Positions 49,901 through 57,423 of a stretch of 64,000 nucleotides of DNA are shown piece after piece; positions within the stretch are counted from its first letter, which is position 1; the number at the start of each line of letters is the position of its first letter. The DNA comes from Agromyces hippuratus (GTDB lineage Bacteria; Actinomycetota; Actinomycetes; Actinomycetales; Microbacteriaceae): the NCBI RefSeq assembly GCF_013410355.1, contig NZ_JACCFI010000001.1, positions 2,666,001 through 2,730,000 on the forward strand, written 5' to 3'. The translations under genes were made by a program, and so were the position numbers. The notes under the pieces are model-generated. The model worked only from the letters and a program-made list of their open reading frames with translations, ran no database searches and was not told the origin of the DNA.

Positions 49901-50934
49901 GAGCCGACTCCGGCGTCGCCGGAGACGTGGTCGCCCAGGCCACGAGCACGGCCGGCGACCGGGTGCCGCTCGTCATCGAGGTGCGCAACCCGACCGACGA
50001 GTCGTTCGCCGGGGACGTGGCCCTCACCCTGCCCGACGGCTGGCAGCTCGACGGCGGCGCGCCGACCGTCTCGGTCCCCGCGCAGGGTTCGGCCAGGGTC
50101 GACGCCGCGGCGATCATCTCGGCGGGCTCCGCGCCCGGCGAGGTCCGGATCGAGGCATCCGTGTCGACTGCCGACGGCGACCCGGTGGAGCTGCGGCCCG
50201 CGGCGATCGAGGTCATCGACCGGCGCCGGTTGGTCTCGCTCACCACTGACACCGCCATCGTCAGTGGCCCCGGCGAGACCGCGCGGTTGACCGCCCTGGT
50301 CATCAACACCGGCGTCACCCCCCTCCGCGCCACGCTCGCCCTCTTCGGCGCGACCGGGTGGAGCGTCGGCCAGAAGGAGGCGGTGATCGAGGTGCCCCCG
50401 CGCTCCGACCTGACGCACACCTGGACGGTGACGGCCGGATCGGCCGTGGCGCCGGGGTCGACGAACCGGTTCGAGGCGCGGCTCGACGGCACCCTCCGCC
50501 GTGGCGTGCTCGTGCGGGTCGCCGACGAGGGCGTGATCGCCCACACGCAGTCGCCCTGGCCCGGCTACCTGGAGACCGGCCTGTGGTATCCGAGCGGATT
50601 GGCCGGGTGGAACGGCACCCGGACCCGCTACAGCGACGTCGACTCGATCGGCAGCACCGTGACCTGGCAGGTGAACCTGCCCGAGGCCGGCGAGTACCGG
50701 GTCTCGGTCTGGTACCCGACGAACCCGACGACCACCACCTCGGCGGCCTACATCGTCGAGCATCAGGCTGGCAGCACCGAGGTCGTCGTGAACCAGACCG
50801 AGGGGGCGGCCGCCTGGCGGCCGCTCGGCACGTTCCGCTACGCCGCCGGCGCGGTCGGCGTGGTGCGACTGGAGGTGCGCAACGCCTCGTTCCACCGGGT
50901 CAGCGCCGCGCAGTTCGTTCGCGTCGGGAACTGA
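46909..50934 (+). CDS. Large Tat-exported protein, predicted carbohydrate-active (DUF5695-like), golvesin-like C-terminus
   Basis: A 1341-residue protein with a twin-arginine signal (SRRSALQLLLAAGVLPAVLGA) cut near APAAA. Residues about 40-870 form one large domain without a family I can name with certainty; it resembles DUF5695 and, from WWNRGKGFVDVENED, GGSVYNDKTQYR, GGFAYSFSKYW and YVFNPCWAGALLRLAHHAGDP, an (alpha/alpha)6-toroid glycosidase or lyase. Then come a strand-rich region, a NEW3-like domain (VPLVIEVRNPTDESFAGDVALTLPDGW) and a golvesin-like carbohydrate-binding end (PEAGEYRVSVWYPTNP). Leucine codons favour CTG over CTC, unlike its neighbours, which suggests transfer. It is likely the outside enzyme feeding the importer. 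Confidence 0.75.
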   Translation: MDSTKKPEINDEAGVAHGQGLWSRRSALQLLLAAGVLPAVLGADAAPAAADPGFSGVNGSYADALRRLEKPELSFTRVAQLVGRKHRMTFFQASWDGGETIVRDLEIKHDGRWLSLTDPEHRFDEQWVVLAGTLPSGSAPELYGPLQPAWLGFTSFRRLSSKAIELRTSTDDVELIVNWRLDGDHPEAHYVLRAKKAGDYLVGYQSQDAKQLDDLDEVLCGSYQHALSVVDGSAPLGAWELFAPMALTQYSVADVAVTSGVYLPAEVAEFVHERQLMSDRQPYGMSLRNDSLDLVPSIYAPQPGLRTAMAAGDRRGFAFGLAARAGTLYETYTELCRGEYGLKAYRRNVYDRSLTDAVHAMTELIAIEPDGDDSVDYIPSYSGWWNRGKGFVDVENEDAVRTAASGVLLSAHYLTGTADGTLYDRRARPAIEYQLSRKGIGHSPVIGGSVYNDKTQYRIGRIPTDAVNLAALSQLTHGRNAGIQRLAVQATKAGVVGQSRAPFATALATYQVTGDPAYLAEATLIGKRYVQEEILTPYRGNGQPPGGFAYSFSKYWVDLLVLFELTGEAEFLEGAHREAQRFITQTAVRPVPDTTVTVPEGHVVMQQYDWESRTSLPSYPNTEVAPETVPAWYVSATGLTFEALSSFKLGTSSLTDPGGGYVFNPCWAGALLRLAHHAGDPLLADVAHNMVIGRFTTYPGYYSRQFQVAQMKPDFATSGPVAITGYYFHHAPAQLGLAMDYLINESFYRSAGRIDFPHVFEADFAYFKYFAYGHAPGTFFGEDGVWPYFPAGLVSLDNPLVNWMAGAGNDSLYVSLTNSAAGAQFVVVDLTGELTGLTGSDAPVVEVVAADGTRTPQTAAGGRIKVRVPGHGLVALVVRGVTVERPALPFDDIVDRGPDSFHEVDTDPGTDYGLARGVLLVRPDRPGYDAYVQIDTEEPARLSYRIGDGPAQDAPAKGYPYEWTIPVDSSADAFSYTISVGSATTEEATLRLPNRISGADSGVAGDVVAQATSTAGDRVPLVIEVRNPTDESFAGDVALTLPDGWQLDGGAPTVSVPAQGSARVDAAAIISAGSAPGEVRIEASVSTADGDPVELRPAAIEVIDRRRLVSLTTDTAIVSGPGETARLTALVINTGVTPLRATLALFGATGWSVGQKEAVIEVPPRSDLTHTWTVTAGSAVAPGSTNRFEARLDGTLRRGVLVRVADEGVIAHTQSPWPGYLETGLWYPSGLAGWNGTRTRYSDVDSIGSTVTWQVNLPEAGEYRVSVWYPTNPTTTTSAAYIVEHQAGSTEVVVNQTEGAAAWRPLGTFRYAAGAVGVVRLEVRNASFHRVSAAQFVRVGN

Positions 50935-50937
50935 CGG

Positions 50938-50984
50938 CGAACGCCTGCCGGCCGAGTGCGAGAGCACCGGCCGGCAGGCGTTCG
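50938..50984 (+). terminator. Terminator after the large exported protein
   Basis: CGAACGCCTGCCGGCC (50938-50953) pairs perfectly with 50969-50984 around a 15-base loop, three bases past the stop. It also suits the convergent SDR. Confidence 0.8.
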
Positions 50985-51042
50985 GCATTGGGTGGCGCGG
51001 CGGTCGACAGGCGGCATGCAGCGCCGCACGACCGACCGGGGC

Positions 51043-51762
51043 TCAGAGCCAGCGGTCGCGCAGCGCGGGCTTCAGCCAGGCGGCGGGGGAGGAGATCGAC
51101 AGGCCGCCGTCGACCGGGATCGTCGTGCCGGTGACGAACGACGCGGCCTCCGAAGCGAGGAAGGCCACCACGGCGGCGACCTCCTCGGGCCGGCCGATGC
51201 GGCCGAGCGGGTAGCCCTCGCTCTCGCCGGTCTCGGTCGCCGAGATGCTCCCGGGCGCGACCGCGTTGACCCGGACGCCGTGCGGGCCGTAGTCGAGCGC
51301 CAACTGCCGGACGAGGCCCTCGACGCCCGCCTTGGCAGCGGCATAGGCGGGCAGGCCGGGCGCGGCGAGGGACGCGTTGACCGACGTGACCGCGACGATC
51401 GACGAGCCGGGTGCGAGCCGCGGCAGTGCCGCGCGCGCCACGAAGAACGCCGAGTCGAGCGTCGCACCGAGGGCGCCCCGCCAATCGTCGTCGCTCGTGG
51501 CGTCGGCCCGGCCGATCGGCATGCGGGCGGCGGCGAGCACGACGACGTCGAGGCGGCCGAGCGCCTGCTCGGCGTCGGCGACGGCCTGCGCCGCGGCATC
51601 CGCTCGGCTGCAGTCGGCGGTGAGGTACCGCTCGAAGACGGGGTCGACGGATGCCTCGAGCCCCACTCCGACGACCGCGTCGCCCTGCTCGGAGAAGGCA
51701 GCGGCGATCGCGAGCCCGATGTCGGATCCGCCGCCGATCAGCAGCACGCCGCGACGGGTCAC
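51043..51762 (-). CDS. Short-chain dehydrogenase, probably sugar-acid or deoxy-sugar related
   Basis: A 239-residue SDR. The nucleotide loop is LIGGGSDIGLAIA, active-site YAAAKAGVEGLVRQ, and the end APGSISATETGESEGYPLGRIGRPEEVAAVVAFLASEAASFVTGTTIPVDGG is classical. Its GTG start overlaps the stop of the DHDPS-family gene (GTGA), so the two enzymes are translated together. In non-phosphorylative sugar-acid pathways such a pair handles a 2-keto-3-deoxy acid, by oxidation and by retro-aldol cleavage. The exact substrate is not known. Confidence 0.87.
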   Translation of the reverse strand: MTRRGVLLIGGGSDIGLAIAAAFSEQGDAVVGVGLEASVDPVFERYLTADCSRADAAAQAVADAEQALGRLDVVVLAAARMPIGRADATSDDDWRGALGATLDSAFFVARAALPRLAPGSSIVAVTSVNASLAAPGLPAYAAAKAGVEGLVRQLALDYGPHGVRVNAVAPGSISATETGESEGYPLGRIGRPEEVAAVVAFLASEAASFVTGTTIPVDGGLSISSPAAWLKPALRDRWL

Positions 51763-52676
51763 ACGCGCACCGCGGTCGGCAGGGGCGGGAGGTCGAGCTC
51801 TTCGATGACGAGGTCGACGGCGGCACGGCTGCCGGCGTCGAGGCGAGCGGCCGGGTAGCGCACGGTGGCGTGGTCGATGATGCCGCGCGCGACGAGCACC
51901 TCCTTGTGCACCGCCCACGCGATGCCGCCCTGCAGGCCCACCAGCACGAGGGGGAGCATACGGCGGAACCCGGCGCGCGCCTCCTCGACGCGCCCCGCGA
52001 CGAACAGTTCGAGCACCGGGGCGAGCAGGTCGGCGAACTCGCAGGCCGGCATCGTGCCGACGGCGCCGCGCGCGTACTCCTCGAGGCAGAACTGCGCGTT
52101 CTGCCCGCCGAGCACCGCGAAGTCGGCGTCGCCGATCGCCTCGACGACCGCGCCGACCTTCGGAGCGGTCGGGGGCGCCTCGATCTTCACCGAGTCGACG
52201 CCGTCGAGGCGGGCGAGTTCGGCGATGAGCGACGGGGGCATGGCGACGCCGGTCACGCCGGGGGCGTCCTGCACCATCACCGAGAGCGAGGTGGCCGCAG
52301 CGACCTCGCCGTAGAAGTCGACGAGGCTCGCAGCCGGCGGCTTCACCATGAACGGCGGCAGCACCATGAGCGCGTCGGCTCCGCCCTCCTGGGCGATGAG
52401 CGACTGCTCGATCGAGGTCGCCGTCGAGGTGCCGTTGACACCGGCGATGACGGGCACGCGACCGTCGACGACCTCGACGACGTCGGAGAGGATGGTGCGG
52501 CGTTCGGCGGCGGTGAGCGCGAAGCCCTCGCTCGCCATTCCGAAGACGGCCACGCCGTCGACGCCGGAGGCGAGCTGGAACTCGACCAGTCGTCGCAGGC
52601 TTGGGCGGTCGAGTGCGCCCGATTCGTCGAACGGGGTGGCAAGAATCGGCATCAAGCCATGGAGCTTCGGGGCCAT
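51759..52676 (-). CDS. DHDPS/NAL-family aldolase or dehydratase
   Basis: A 305-residue barrel lyase forming a Schiff base with a 2-oxo acid. The lysine is in DSVKIEAPP, and the GMASEGFALTAAERRTIL loop matches the family's GxxGE region. The catalytic tyrosine of true dihydrodipicolinate synthases (in YNxPxR) is absent; the equivalent region reads VQDAPGVTG. It is therefore more likely a catabolic 2-keto-3-deoxy-sugar-acid aldolase or dehydratase than a lysine biosynthesis enzyme. GAGGAAC precedes the ATG at 52676. Divergent from the lactonase gene. Confidence 0.85.
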   Translation of the reverse strand: MAPKLHGLMPILATPFDESGALDRPSLRRLVEFQLASGVDGVAVFGMASEGFALTAAERRTILSDVVEVVDGRVPVIAGVNGTSTATSIEQSLIAQEGGADALMVLPPFMVKPPAASLVDFYGEVAAATSLSVMVQDAPGVTGVAMPPSLIAELARLDGVDSVKIEAPPTAPKVGAVVEAIGDADFAVLGGQNAQFCLEEYARGAVGTMPACEFADLLAPVLELFVAGRVEEARAGFRRMLPLVLVGLQGGIAWAVHKEVLVARGIIDHATVRYPAARLDAGSRAAVDLVIEELDLPPLPTAVRV

Positions 52677-52731
52677 TGGCCAGTTCCTCACTTCAGCGTC
52701 GTTGCTTCTGCCAGTCTCGCAACTGACATTC

Positions 52732-52757
52732 ATATTGTGAGATAGCCTGCCACATAT
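52732..52757. promoter_or_regulatory. Candidate operator between the aldolase and lactonase genes
   Basis: ATATTGTG (52732-52739) and CACATAT (52751-52757) form an imperfect inverted repeat, 11-base spacer, in an AT-richer divergent promoter. The word CATATCG nearby also occurs upstream of the large exported protein (46885-46891), a possible shared regulator site. Confidence 0.45.
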
Positions 52758-52788
52758 CGGGTACCTCCACCACCGAAGGATGACACGG

Positions 52789-53688
52789 ATGTCGCGCTCC
52801 ACCTCCTCACGAACCGTCGAGATCATCTCCGCCGAGCGGTACGTCCAGGCCGAATCGCCCCGATGGGACAGCCGCGACGGCGGTCTCGGATGGATCGACA
52901 TGGCGACCGGCGCGTTCCATCGCGGGCGACTCGAAGGCGGAAGGGTGGTGCCGACGACCGCCGTGATCGTCGGACGGCAGATCGGCGCGCCCGTGCCGCT
53001 CGCCGAGCCCGGCGCGGGGTGGGCCGTGGCCGTCGATCAGGGGGTCGTGCACGTGGACGATGACGGCGCCGTGTCACCGATCGCCGTCGACATCGCCTCG
53101 GGTGACGACTACATGAACGACGGCGGCTGCGACCCGGCCGGGCGCTTCTGGGTGGGCAGCCAGTCGATGCCGAGGGACCCGCACTGCTCGCTCTGGAGCT
53201 TCGACGCCGACGGGGTGGCGACCGAGCGCCTCGGTGGCGTGACCGTCTCGAACGGACTCGCGTTCGATCGCACCGGCGAGACGCTGTACTACATCGACAC
53301 GCTGCCGCACCGGAGCATCGAGGCATTCGACGTCGCACCCGACGGCACGCTCGGCAACCGTCGCACCGTGTGCCGGGTCGAGGGCGGCAATCCCGACGGC
53401 ATGGCGATCGACCTCGAGGGCATGCTCTGGGTCGCGGTCTGGGATGCCGGCGAGGTTCGCCGCTACTCGCCGCACGGCGTGCTGCTCGAGACGATCGAGC
53501 TGCCGTCGAAGCGGCCCACGGCCGTCGCGCTCGTCGACCGGCTGCTCGTGATCACGACGGCGAGCATCGGGCTGACGGATCCGAGCGACGCCGACGGCGC
53601 GCTCCTCGGCGTCGAGGTCGAGGTCGGCGGGGCGCCGTCGCTGCCGTGGCGCGGGGCGCCGCCGCAGGCGACGCCCGCCGCTCGCTAG
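52789..53688 (+). CDS. SMP-30/gluconolactonase family lactonase
   Basis: A 299-residue six-bladed propeller that opens an aldonolactone to the aldonic acid. Metal-site residues are visible: glutamate in QAESPRWD, asparagine in VSNGLAFD and aspartate in GGNPDGMAID. AAGGA lies 8 bases before the second ATG (52789); the first ATG at 52780 overlaps that site and is less likely. It is divergent from the aldolase-SDR pair. With the dehydratase at 40287-41447 it completes a lactone to aldonate to 2-keto-3-deoxy acid to small products route. Confidence 0.88.
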   Translation: MSRSTSSRTVEIISAERYVQAESPRWDSRDGGLGWIDMATGAFHRGRLEGGRVVPTTAVIVGRQIGAPVPLAEPGAGWAVAVDQGVVHVDDDGAVSPIAVDIASGDDYMNDGGCDPAGRFWVGSQSMPRDPHCSLWSFDADGVATERLGGVTVSNGLAFDRTGETLYYIDTLPHRSIEAFDVAPDGTLGNRRTVCRVEGGNPDGMAIDLEGMLWVAVWDAGEVRRYSPHGVLLETIELPSKRPTAVALVDRLLVITTASIGLTDPSDADGALLGVEVEVGGAPSLPWRGAPPQATPAAR

Positions 53689-53766
53689 GCCGGCCGCGGC
53701 GGCTCGTCGCGGCAGTTCGCCCCGGCGGGCATTGCGGGGTACCCGGGCCCGCTCCGGCGACCCGGG

Positions 53767-53806
53767 TTGCCAATTCCGCGTCTCGGATCTAAACTGACTA
53801 GTCAGT
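53767..53806 (+). promoter_or_regulatory. Promoter and TetR-type operator of the ATPase-YhgE/Pip-tetR operon
   Basis: TTGCCA (53767-53772), 17-base spacer and TAAACT (53790-53795) form a good promoter. A perfect palindrome ACTGACTAGTCAGT (53793-53806) overlaps the -10 and start region; the TGACTAGTCA core is common in TetR operators. The third gene of the operon encodes a TetR protein, the likely repressor. Confidence 0.8.
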
Positions 53807-53827
53807 ACAAATTCCGAAGGATGCATC

Positions 53828-54559
53828 GTGTCGATCATCGTGCGGGCGCACGAACTCGCCCTCCACTCCAAGCGCGGCCCCGTCTACGGCCCCGTGAACC
53901 TCGTCGCCGACCGCGGCCTCACCGTGCTCCACGGCCCGGCCGGCAGCGGTCGCACCTGCCTGCTGCTCACCCTCGCCGGGCGCATGAAGCCCTCGAGCGG
54001 CACCGTGGAGGTGCTCGGGTACGAGCTGCCCCGCCGTGCCCGACCGGTGCAGCGCGCGACCGCGATCGCCGGGTTCCAGGGCATCGACACGCTCGAGGAA
54101 TCGGTCACCGTCGGCGCCGCGATCCGCGAGCGCGCCGCCTGGATCTCGCCCTGGTGGGCGATCGTGCGCCGCACCGACGACGCCGAGCTCCGCCGCGTGC
54201 TCGCCCCGGTGTTCGGCGAGGTGCCGCTGCCGGCGACCGACACCCTGATCTGGGATCTCGACGAGGTGCAGACCGTGCTGCTGCGCATCGCGCTCGCGAT
54301 GATGAGCGAGCCCGAGGTGCTCTTCTTCGACCAGATCGAGCAGCTGCAGTCGCCGGCGGCCCGGCGCACGCTCTGGAAGCGCCTCGACGCGATCACCCGA
54401 GCGGGCACCGCCGTCGTGGCGTCCGCCGCCGCGCCCGACACCGCCATCTGGAACGAGCTCGGCATGGCCCCGCTCGCCTTCGACCTCACCCCGCTCGCGC
54501 CCGAGGCCCCGGCAGTCGCCGACCCCGACGCCCTCGACCTCATCCTGGAGCACGCCTGA
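53828..54559 (+). CDS. Degenerate ABC-type ATPase partner of a YhgE/Pip protein
   Basis: A 243-residue protein with the shape of an ABC ATPase but altered catalytic residues. The Walker A loop is GPAGSGRT (36-43), with arginine at the essential lysine. The LSGGQ signature is missing; the equivalent stretch reads WDLDEVQTVLLRIALAMM. In Walker B, VLFFDQI, glutamine replaces the catalytic glutamate. It may bind nucleotide without hydrolysing it, or act as a structural subunit. GAAGGA precedes the GTG start, and its stop overlaps the YhgE/Pip start (TGATG). Such ATPase-like genes recur beside YhgE/Pip genes in actinobacteria, with no known role. Confidence 0.8.
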   Translation: MSIIVRAHELALHSKRGPVYGPVNLVADRGLTVLHGPAGSGRTCLLLTLAGRMKPSSGTVEVLGYELPRRARPVQRATAIAGFQGIDTLEESVTVGAAIRERAAWISPWWAIVRRTDDAELRRVLAPVFGEVPLPATDTLIWDLDEVQTVLLRIALAMMSEPEVLFFDQIEQLQSPAARRTLWKRLDAITRAGTAVVASAAAPDTAIWNELGMAPLAFDLTPLAPEAPAVADPDALDLILEHA

Positions 54560-56643
54560 TGTTCGCCTTCCTCTCCTCCGGCACCGAGCTGCGCCGCTTC
54601 CGCAAGGGCACGCTGCCCAAGATCGCGCTCGTCGTGCTCCTGTTCATCCCGCTCATCTACGGCGCCCTCTACCTCTGGGCGTTCTGGGCGCCGACCGACG
54701 AGATGAAGAACCTCCCCGTCGCCCTCGTGAACGAGGACACCGGCGCGAGCAGCGGGGGCGAGGCGATCACCGCGGGTGACGACCTCGTCGACGAGCTCAC
54801 GAGCCGGAACGACCTCGATTGGCAGGTGACCGATGCCGCGGACGCCACGAGCGGCGTTGCCGACGGCGACTACTACTTCGCCGTCACGATCCCGGCCGAC
54901 TTCTCGGCCAGTGCCGTCTCGGTCGGCACCGACGACCCGAAGCCCGCGACCGTCGAGGTCGACTACAACGACTCGAACAGCTTCCTCGCCTCCACGCTCG
55001 GCCAGCAGGCGATGGTCCAGTTGCGCGACACCGTTGCCGAGCAGGTCGGACGGCAGACCGCCGACGCGATGCTCATCGGCCTGAACGACGCCGGTGCGGG
55101 CATCCGCTCGGCCGCCGACGGCGCGACCACCCTCGCCGACGGCGTCAAGACGGCGAACGACGGAGCCGGGCGACTCGTCGTCGGTCTCGGCGACCTCGCG
55201 ACCGGTGCCGACGCCCTCGACGCGGGCGCCGTGCAGCTCGCCGATGGCACCGGCACCCTCGCCGAGGGCCTCGAGCAGCTCGCCTCGGGCGCAGGCACGC
55301 TCTCGGCCGGGGCGACCCGGGTGTCGGATGGCGCGGCAGAACTCTCCGGCAAGGTCGACGACGCCGCGAGCGGCGCCGCCGTGCTCGCCGAGAAGGCGCA
55401 CGGCCTCGCCGACGGTGCGACCGGAATCGCGACGAAGACGGGCGAGCTCGCACAGGGCACCGCCCTGCTCTCGTCGAAGATCGCGAGCCTCGAGGCCGAC
55501 CTCGCGGGGGAGCAGGCGGACTCCGTCGACGTGACCGCCCGCCTCGCCGAGATCCAGGCGATCGCCGTCGGCATCGACGGCGCCGCGCAGACCGCGCTGC
55601 CGACCGTGCAGGGATACGCGGGGCTCAGCGGCCAGTACGCCGGGGCCGTCGACCAGCTCTCGGCCGGGCTCAACGCCGGGTCGCCGAAGGCCGCCGAACT
55701 CGCGGCCGGCGCCGCCCAGGTGAGCGACGGAGCGTCGACCCTCTCGGCCAAGTCGGGCGAAGCGGCATCCGGTGCCCAGACCATCGCGAGCGGCGCCGCC
55801 GCCCTCAGCTCCGGCACCGACGACCTCGTGAGCGGCACCGGCCAACTCGCCGACGGCGGCACCGCGCTCGCCTCGGGCGCCACGAAGCTCGCCGACGGCA
55901 GCCGCACGCTCGCCGACAAGCTCGACGAGGGTGCAAGCGCTGCGCCGCAGCTCAGCTCCGCCGACATCGACGCGAAGGCCGCGGTCTCCGCCGCTCCCGT
56001 GCAGCTCGAGCAGAGCTGGCAGAACGAGTCGAAGAGCTTCGGCGAGGGATTCGCCCCGTTCTTCATCGCGCTCGCGACCTTCGTCGGCGGGCTCATCACG
56101 TGGCTCATCCTGCGCGCCCTGCCGACCCGGGCGCTCGCGGCCTCGGCGAGCGGCCTCCGCGCCGTGATGACCGGGTTCCTCCCCGCCATGGCGATCGGTC
56201 TCGGCCAGGTCGTGATCATGGTGCTCGTGCTGGTCTACGGCATCGGCCTCGAGCCGGCGTACTGGCTCGGCACCTCGGCGTTCATCTACCTCGTGACGCT
56301 CGCCTTCCTCGCCCTGCAGCAGATGTTCATCATCGTGCTCGGCACCGCGGCGGGCCGAGTGGTGAGCCTCGTGCTGCTCATGCTGCAGCTCAGCTCCTCG
56401 GGCGGCACGTACCCCGTCGAGACGACGCCCGAGTTCTTCCAGTGGCTGCATCCGTTCATGCCCGCCTCCTACGTGGTGAGCGGCCTGCGCGAGCTCATCA
56501 CCGGCGGCGTGGACTCTAGACTGTGGCTCTCGGTGCTCGTGATGGCCGGCATCCTCGTGGGCTCGCTCGCGATCAGCGCCTGGAGCGCCGGCAAGCAGCG
56601 CATGTGGAGCGTCAGCCGGCTCCACCCCGAACTGGCGATCTAG
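54559..56643 (+). CDS. YhgE/Pip family membrane protein
   Basis: A 694-residue protein of the phage-infection-protein/YhgE family, related to EsaA/YueB. One N-terminal membrane segment (about 22-44), an extracellular region of about 450 residues rich in repeating LADGxxxLxxGA-type units (DGVKTANDGAGRLVVGLGDLATGADALDAGA and so on) that should form a long helical stalk, then five to six membrane segments (about 495-680) of an ABC-2-like permease. It is translationally coupled to the degenerate ATPase and followed by tetR. Homologues act as phage receptors or type VII secretion parts; here an efflux or envelope role under TetR control is plausible. Confidence 0.87.
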   Translation: MFAFLSSGTELRRFRKGTLPKIALVVLLFIPLIYGALYLWAFWAPTDEMKNLPVALVNEDTGASSGGEAITAGDDLVDELTSRNDLDWQVTDAADATSGVADGDYYFAVTIPADFSASAVSVGTDDPKPATVEVDYNDSNSFLASTLGQQAMVQLRDTVAEQVGRQTADAMLIGLNDAGAGIRSAADGATTLADGVKTANDGAGRLVVGLGDLATGADALDAGAVQLADGTGTLAEGLEQLASGAGTLSAGATRVSDGAAELSGKVDDAASGAAVLAEKAHGLADGATGIATKTGELAQGTALLSSKIASLEADLAGEQADSVDVTARLAEIQAIAVGIDGAAQTALPTVQGYAGLSGQYAGAVDQLSAGLNAGSPKAAELAAGAAQVSDGASTLSAKSGEAASGAQTIASGAAALSSGTDDLVSGTGQLADGGTALASGATKLADGSRTLADKLDEGASAAPQLSSADIDAKAAVSAAPVQLEQSWQNESKSFGEGFAPFFIALATFVGGLITWLILRALPTRALAASASGLRAVMTGFLPAMAIGLGQVVIMVLVLVYGIGLEPAYWLGTSAFIYLVTLAFLALQQMFIIVLGTAAGRVVSLVLLMLQLSSSGGTYPVETTPEFFQWLHPFMPASYVVSGLRELITGGVDSRLWLSVLVMAGILVGSLAISAWSAGKQRMWSVSRLHPELAI

Positions 56644-56710
56644 CCGGCCCGGGTCGGCCGGCCCTGCGCCGCGGCCGCACAGCTCGAGCGACGAACGACG
56701 AGGAGACACC

Positions 56711-57265
56711 ATGGCACGCGCGAACACCACGAAGCGCGCCATCCTCGACGCCGCGCTCGAGCTGGCGGCCACGAAGGGCATCACCGGCACGACCATGGAC
56801 GAGGTCGCCGAACTCGCCGGGGTCGCCAAGGGCAGCCTCTACTACAACTTCAGCTCGAAGGACCAGCTCTTCGAGGCGATGCTGCAGGAGGGCGTCGGCG
56901 CGCTCGCCGAGTCCCTCCGCAGCGCGAAGGGCGAGCTGCGCGGGTGGGACGCGGTCGATGCGCTCGTCATCCGGCTGCTGGACATCGTCGCCGGCAACGC
57001 CGCGCTCGCGAGGCTCATGGCGTCGGAGATCTTCCGCACCGACCGTGCCTGGCAGCAGACGCTGTTCGCGCTGCGGCACGAAGCGCTCGCCGTGTTCGCC
57101 GAGGCGATCGACGAGACCGATGCCGCGGCCGGACGCAGCAGCATCATGGCGTCGGGCGTGTTCGGGGCGGTGCTCATGTCGGGGCTCGAGTGGCTCGTGT
57201 TCGAGCCCGAGCGAAGCCGCGACGAGGTCGCCGCCGCGATCCTCGCGACGCTCCGCGTGCGCTGA
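56711..57265 (+). CDS. TetR family transcriptional regulator
   Basis: A 184-residue regulator with an N-terminal HTH (TKRAILDAALELAATKGITGTTMDEVAELAGVAKGSLYYNFSSKDQLFEAML) and an effector domain. GAGGAGA precedes the ATG. It is the last gene of the ATPase-YhgE/Pip operon and most likely binds the palindrome at 53793-53806, giving negative feedback. Inducer unknown; in similar operons it is often a lipophilic drug or fatty-acid derivative. Confidence 0.88.
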   Translation: MARANTTKRAILDAALELAATKGITGTTMDEVAELAGVAKGSLYYNFSSKDQLFEAMLQEGVGALAESLRSAKGELRGWDAVDALVIRLLDIVAGNAALARLMASEIFRTDRAWQQTLFALRHEALAVFAEAIDETDAAAGRSSIMASGVFGAVLMSGLEWLVFEPERSRDEVAAAILATLRVR

Positions 57266-57283
57266 GCTCGCGCCGCGCGCCGC

Positions 57284-57322
57284 GCGCCTCTCGCGCCTCT
57301 CGCGCCTCGCGCCTCGCGCCTC
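57284..57322. repeat. Short tandem repeats GCGCCTCTC / GCGCCTC
   Basis: Two copies of the 9-mer followed by three of the 7-mer, directly before the palindrome at 57325-57407. A similar tract precedes the palindrome at 33655. Confidence 0.75.
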
Positions 57323-57324
57323 GC

Positions 57325-57407
57325 GCGCCCGAGTACCCGATGAGCAGCGGAGTGCCGCGGCATCCGTTCGCGATCGGTACTCCCGTGCACATCGGGTACT
57401 CGGGTGC
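57325..57407. repeat. Inverted repeat between convergent tetR and antiporter genes
   Basis: Arms of 18 bases (57325-57342 and 57390-57407; 17 of 18 paired) around a 47-base loop. The core is CCCGAGTACCCGATG. Between convergent genes it can act as a terminator; the loop contains the enriched GGCATCCG word. Confidence 0.65.
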
Positions 57408-57423
57408 ATGAAAGGCGTCGGCG

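Noticed and set aside
51759..52676. Lysine-biosynthesis DapA
   Set aside because: The YNxPxR tyrosine region is missing and the context is catabolic.
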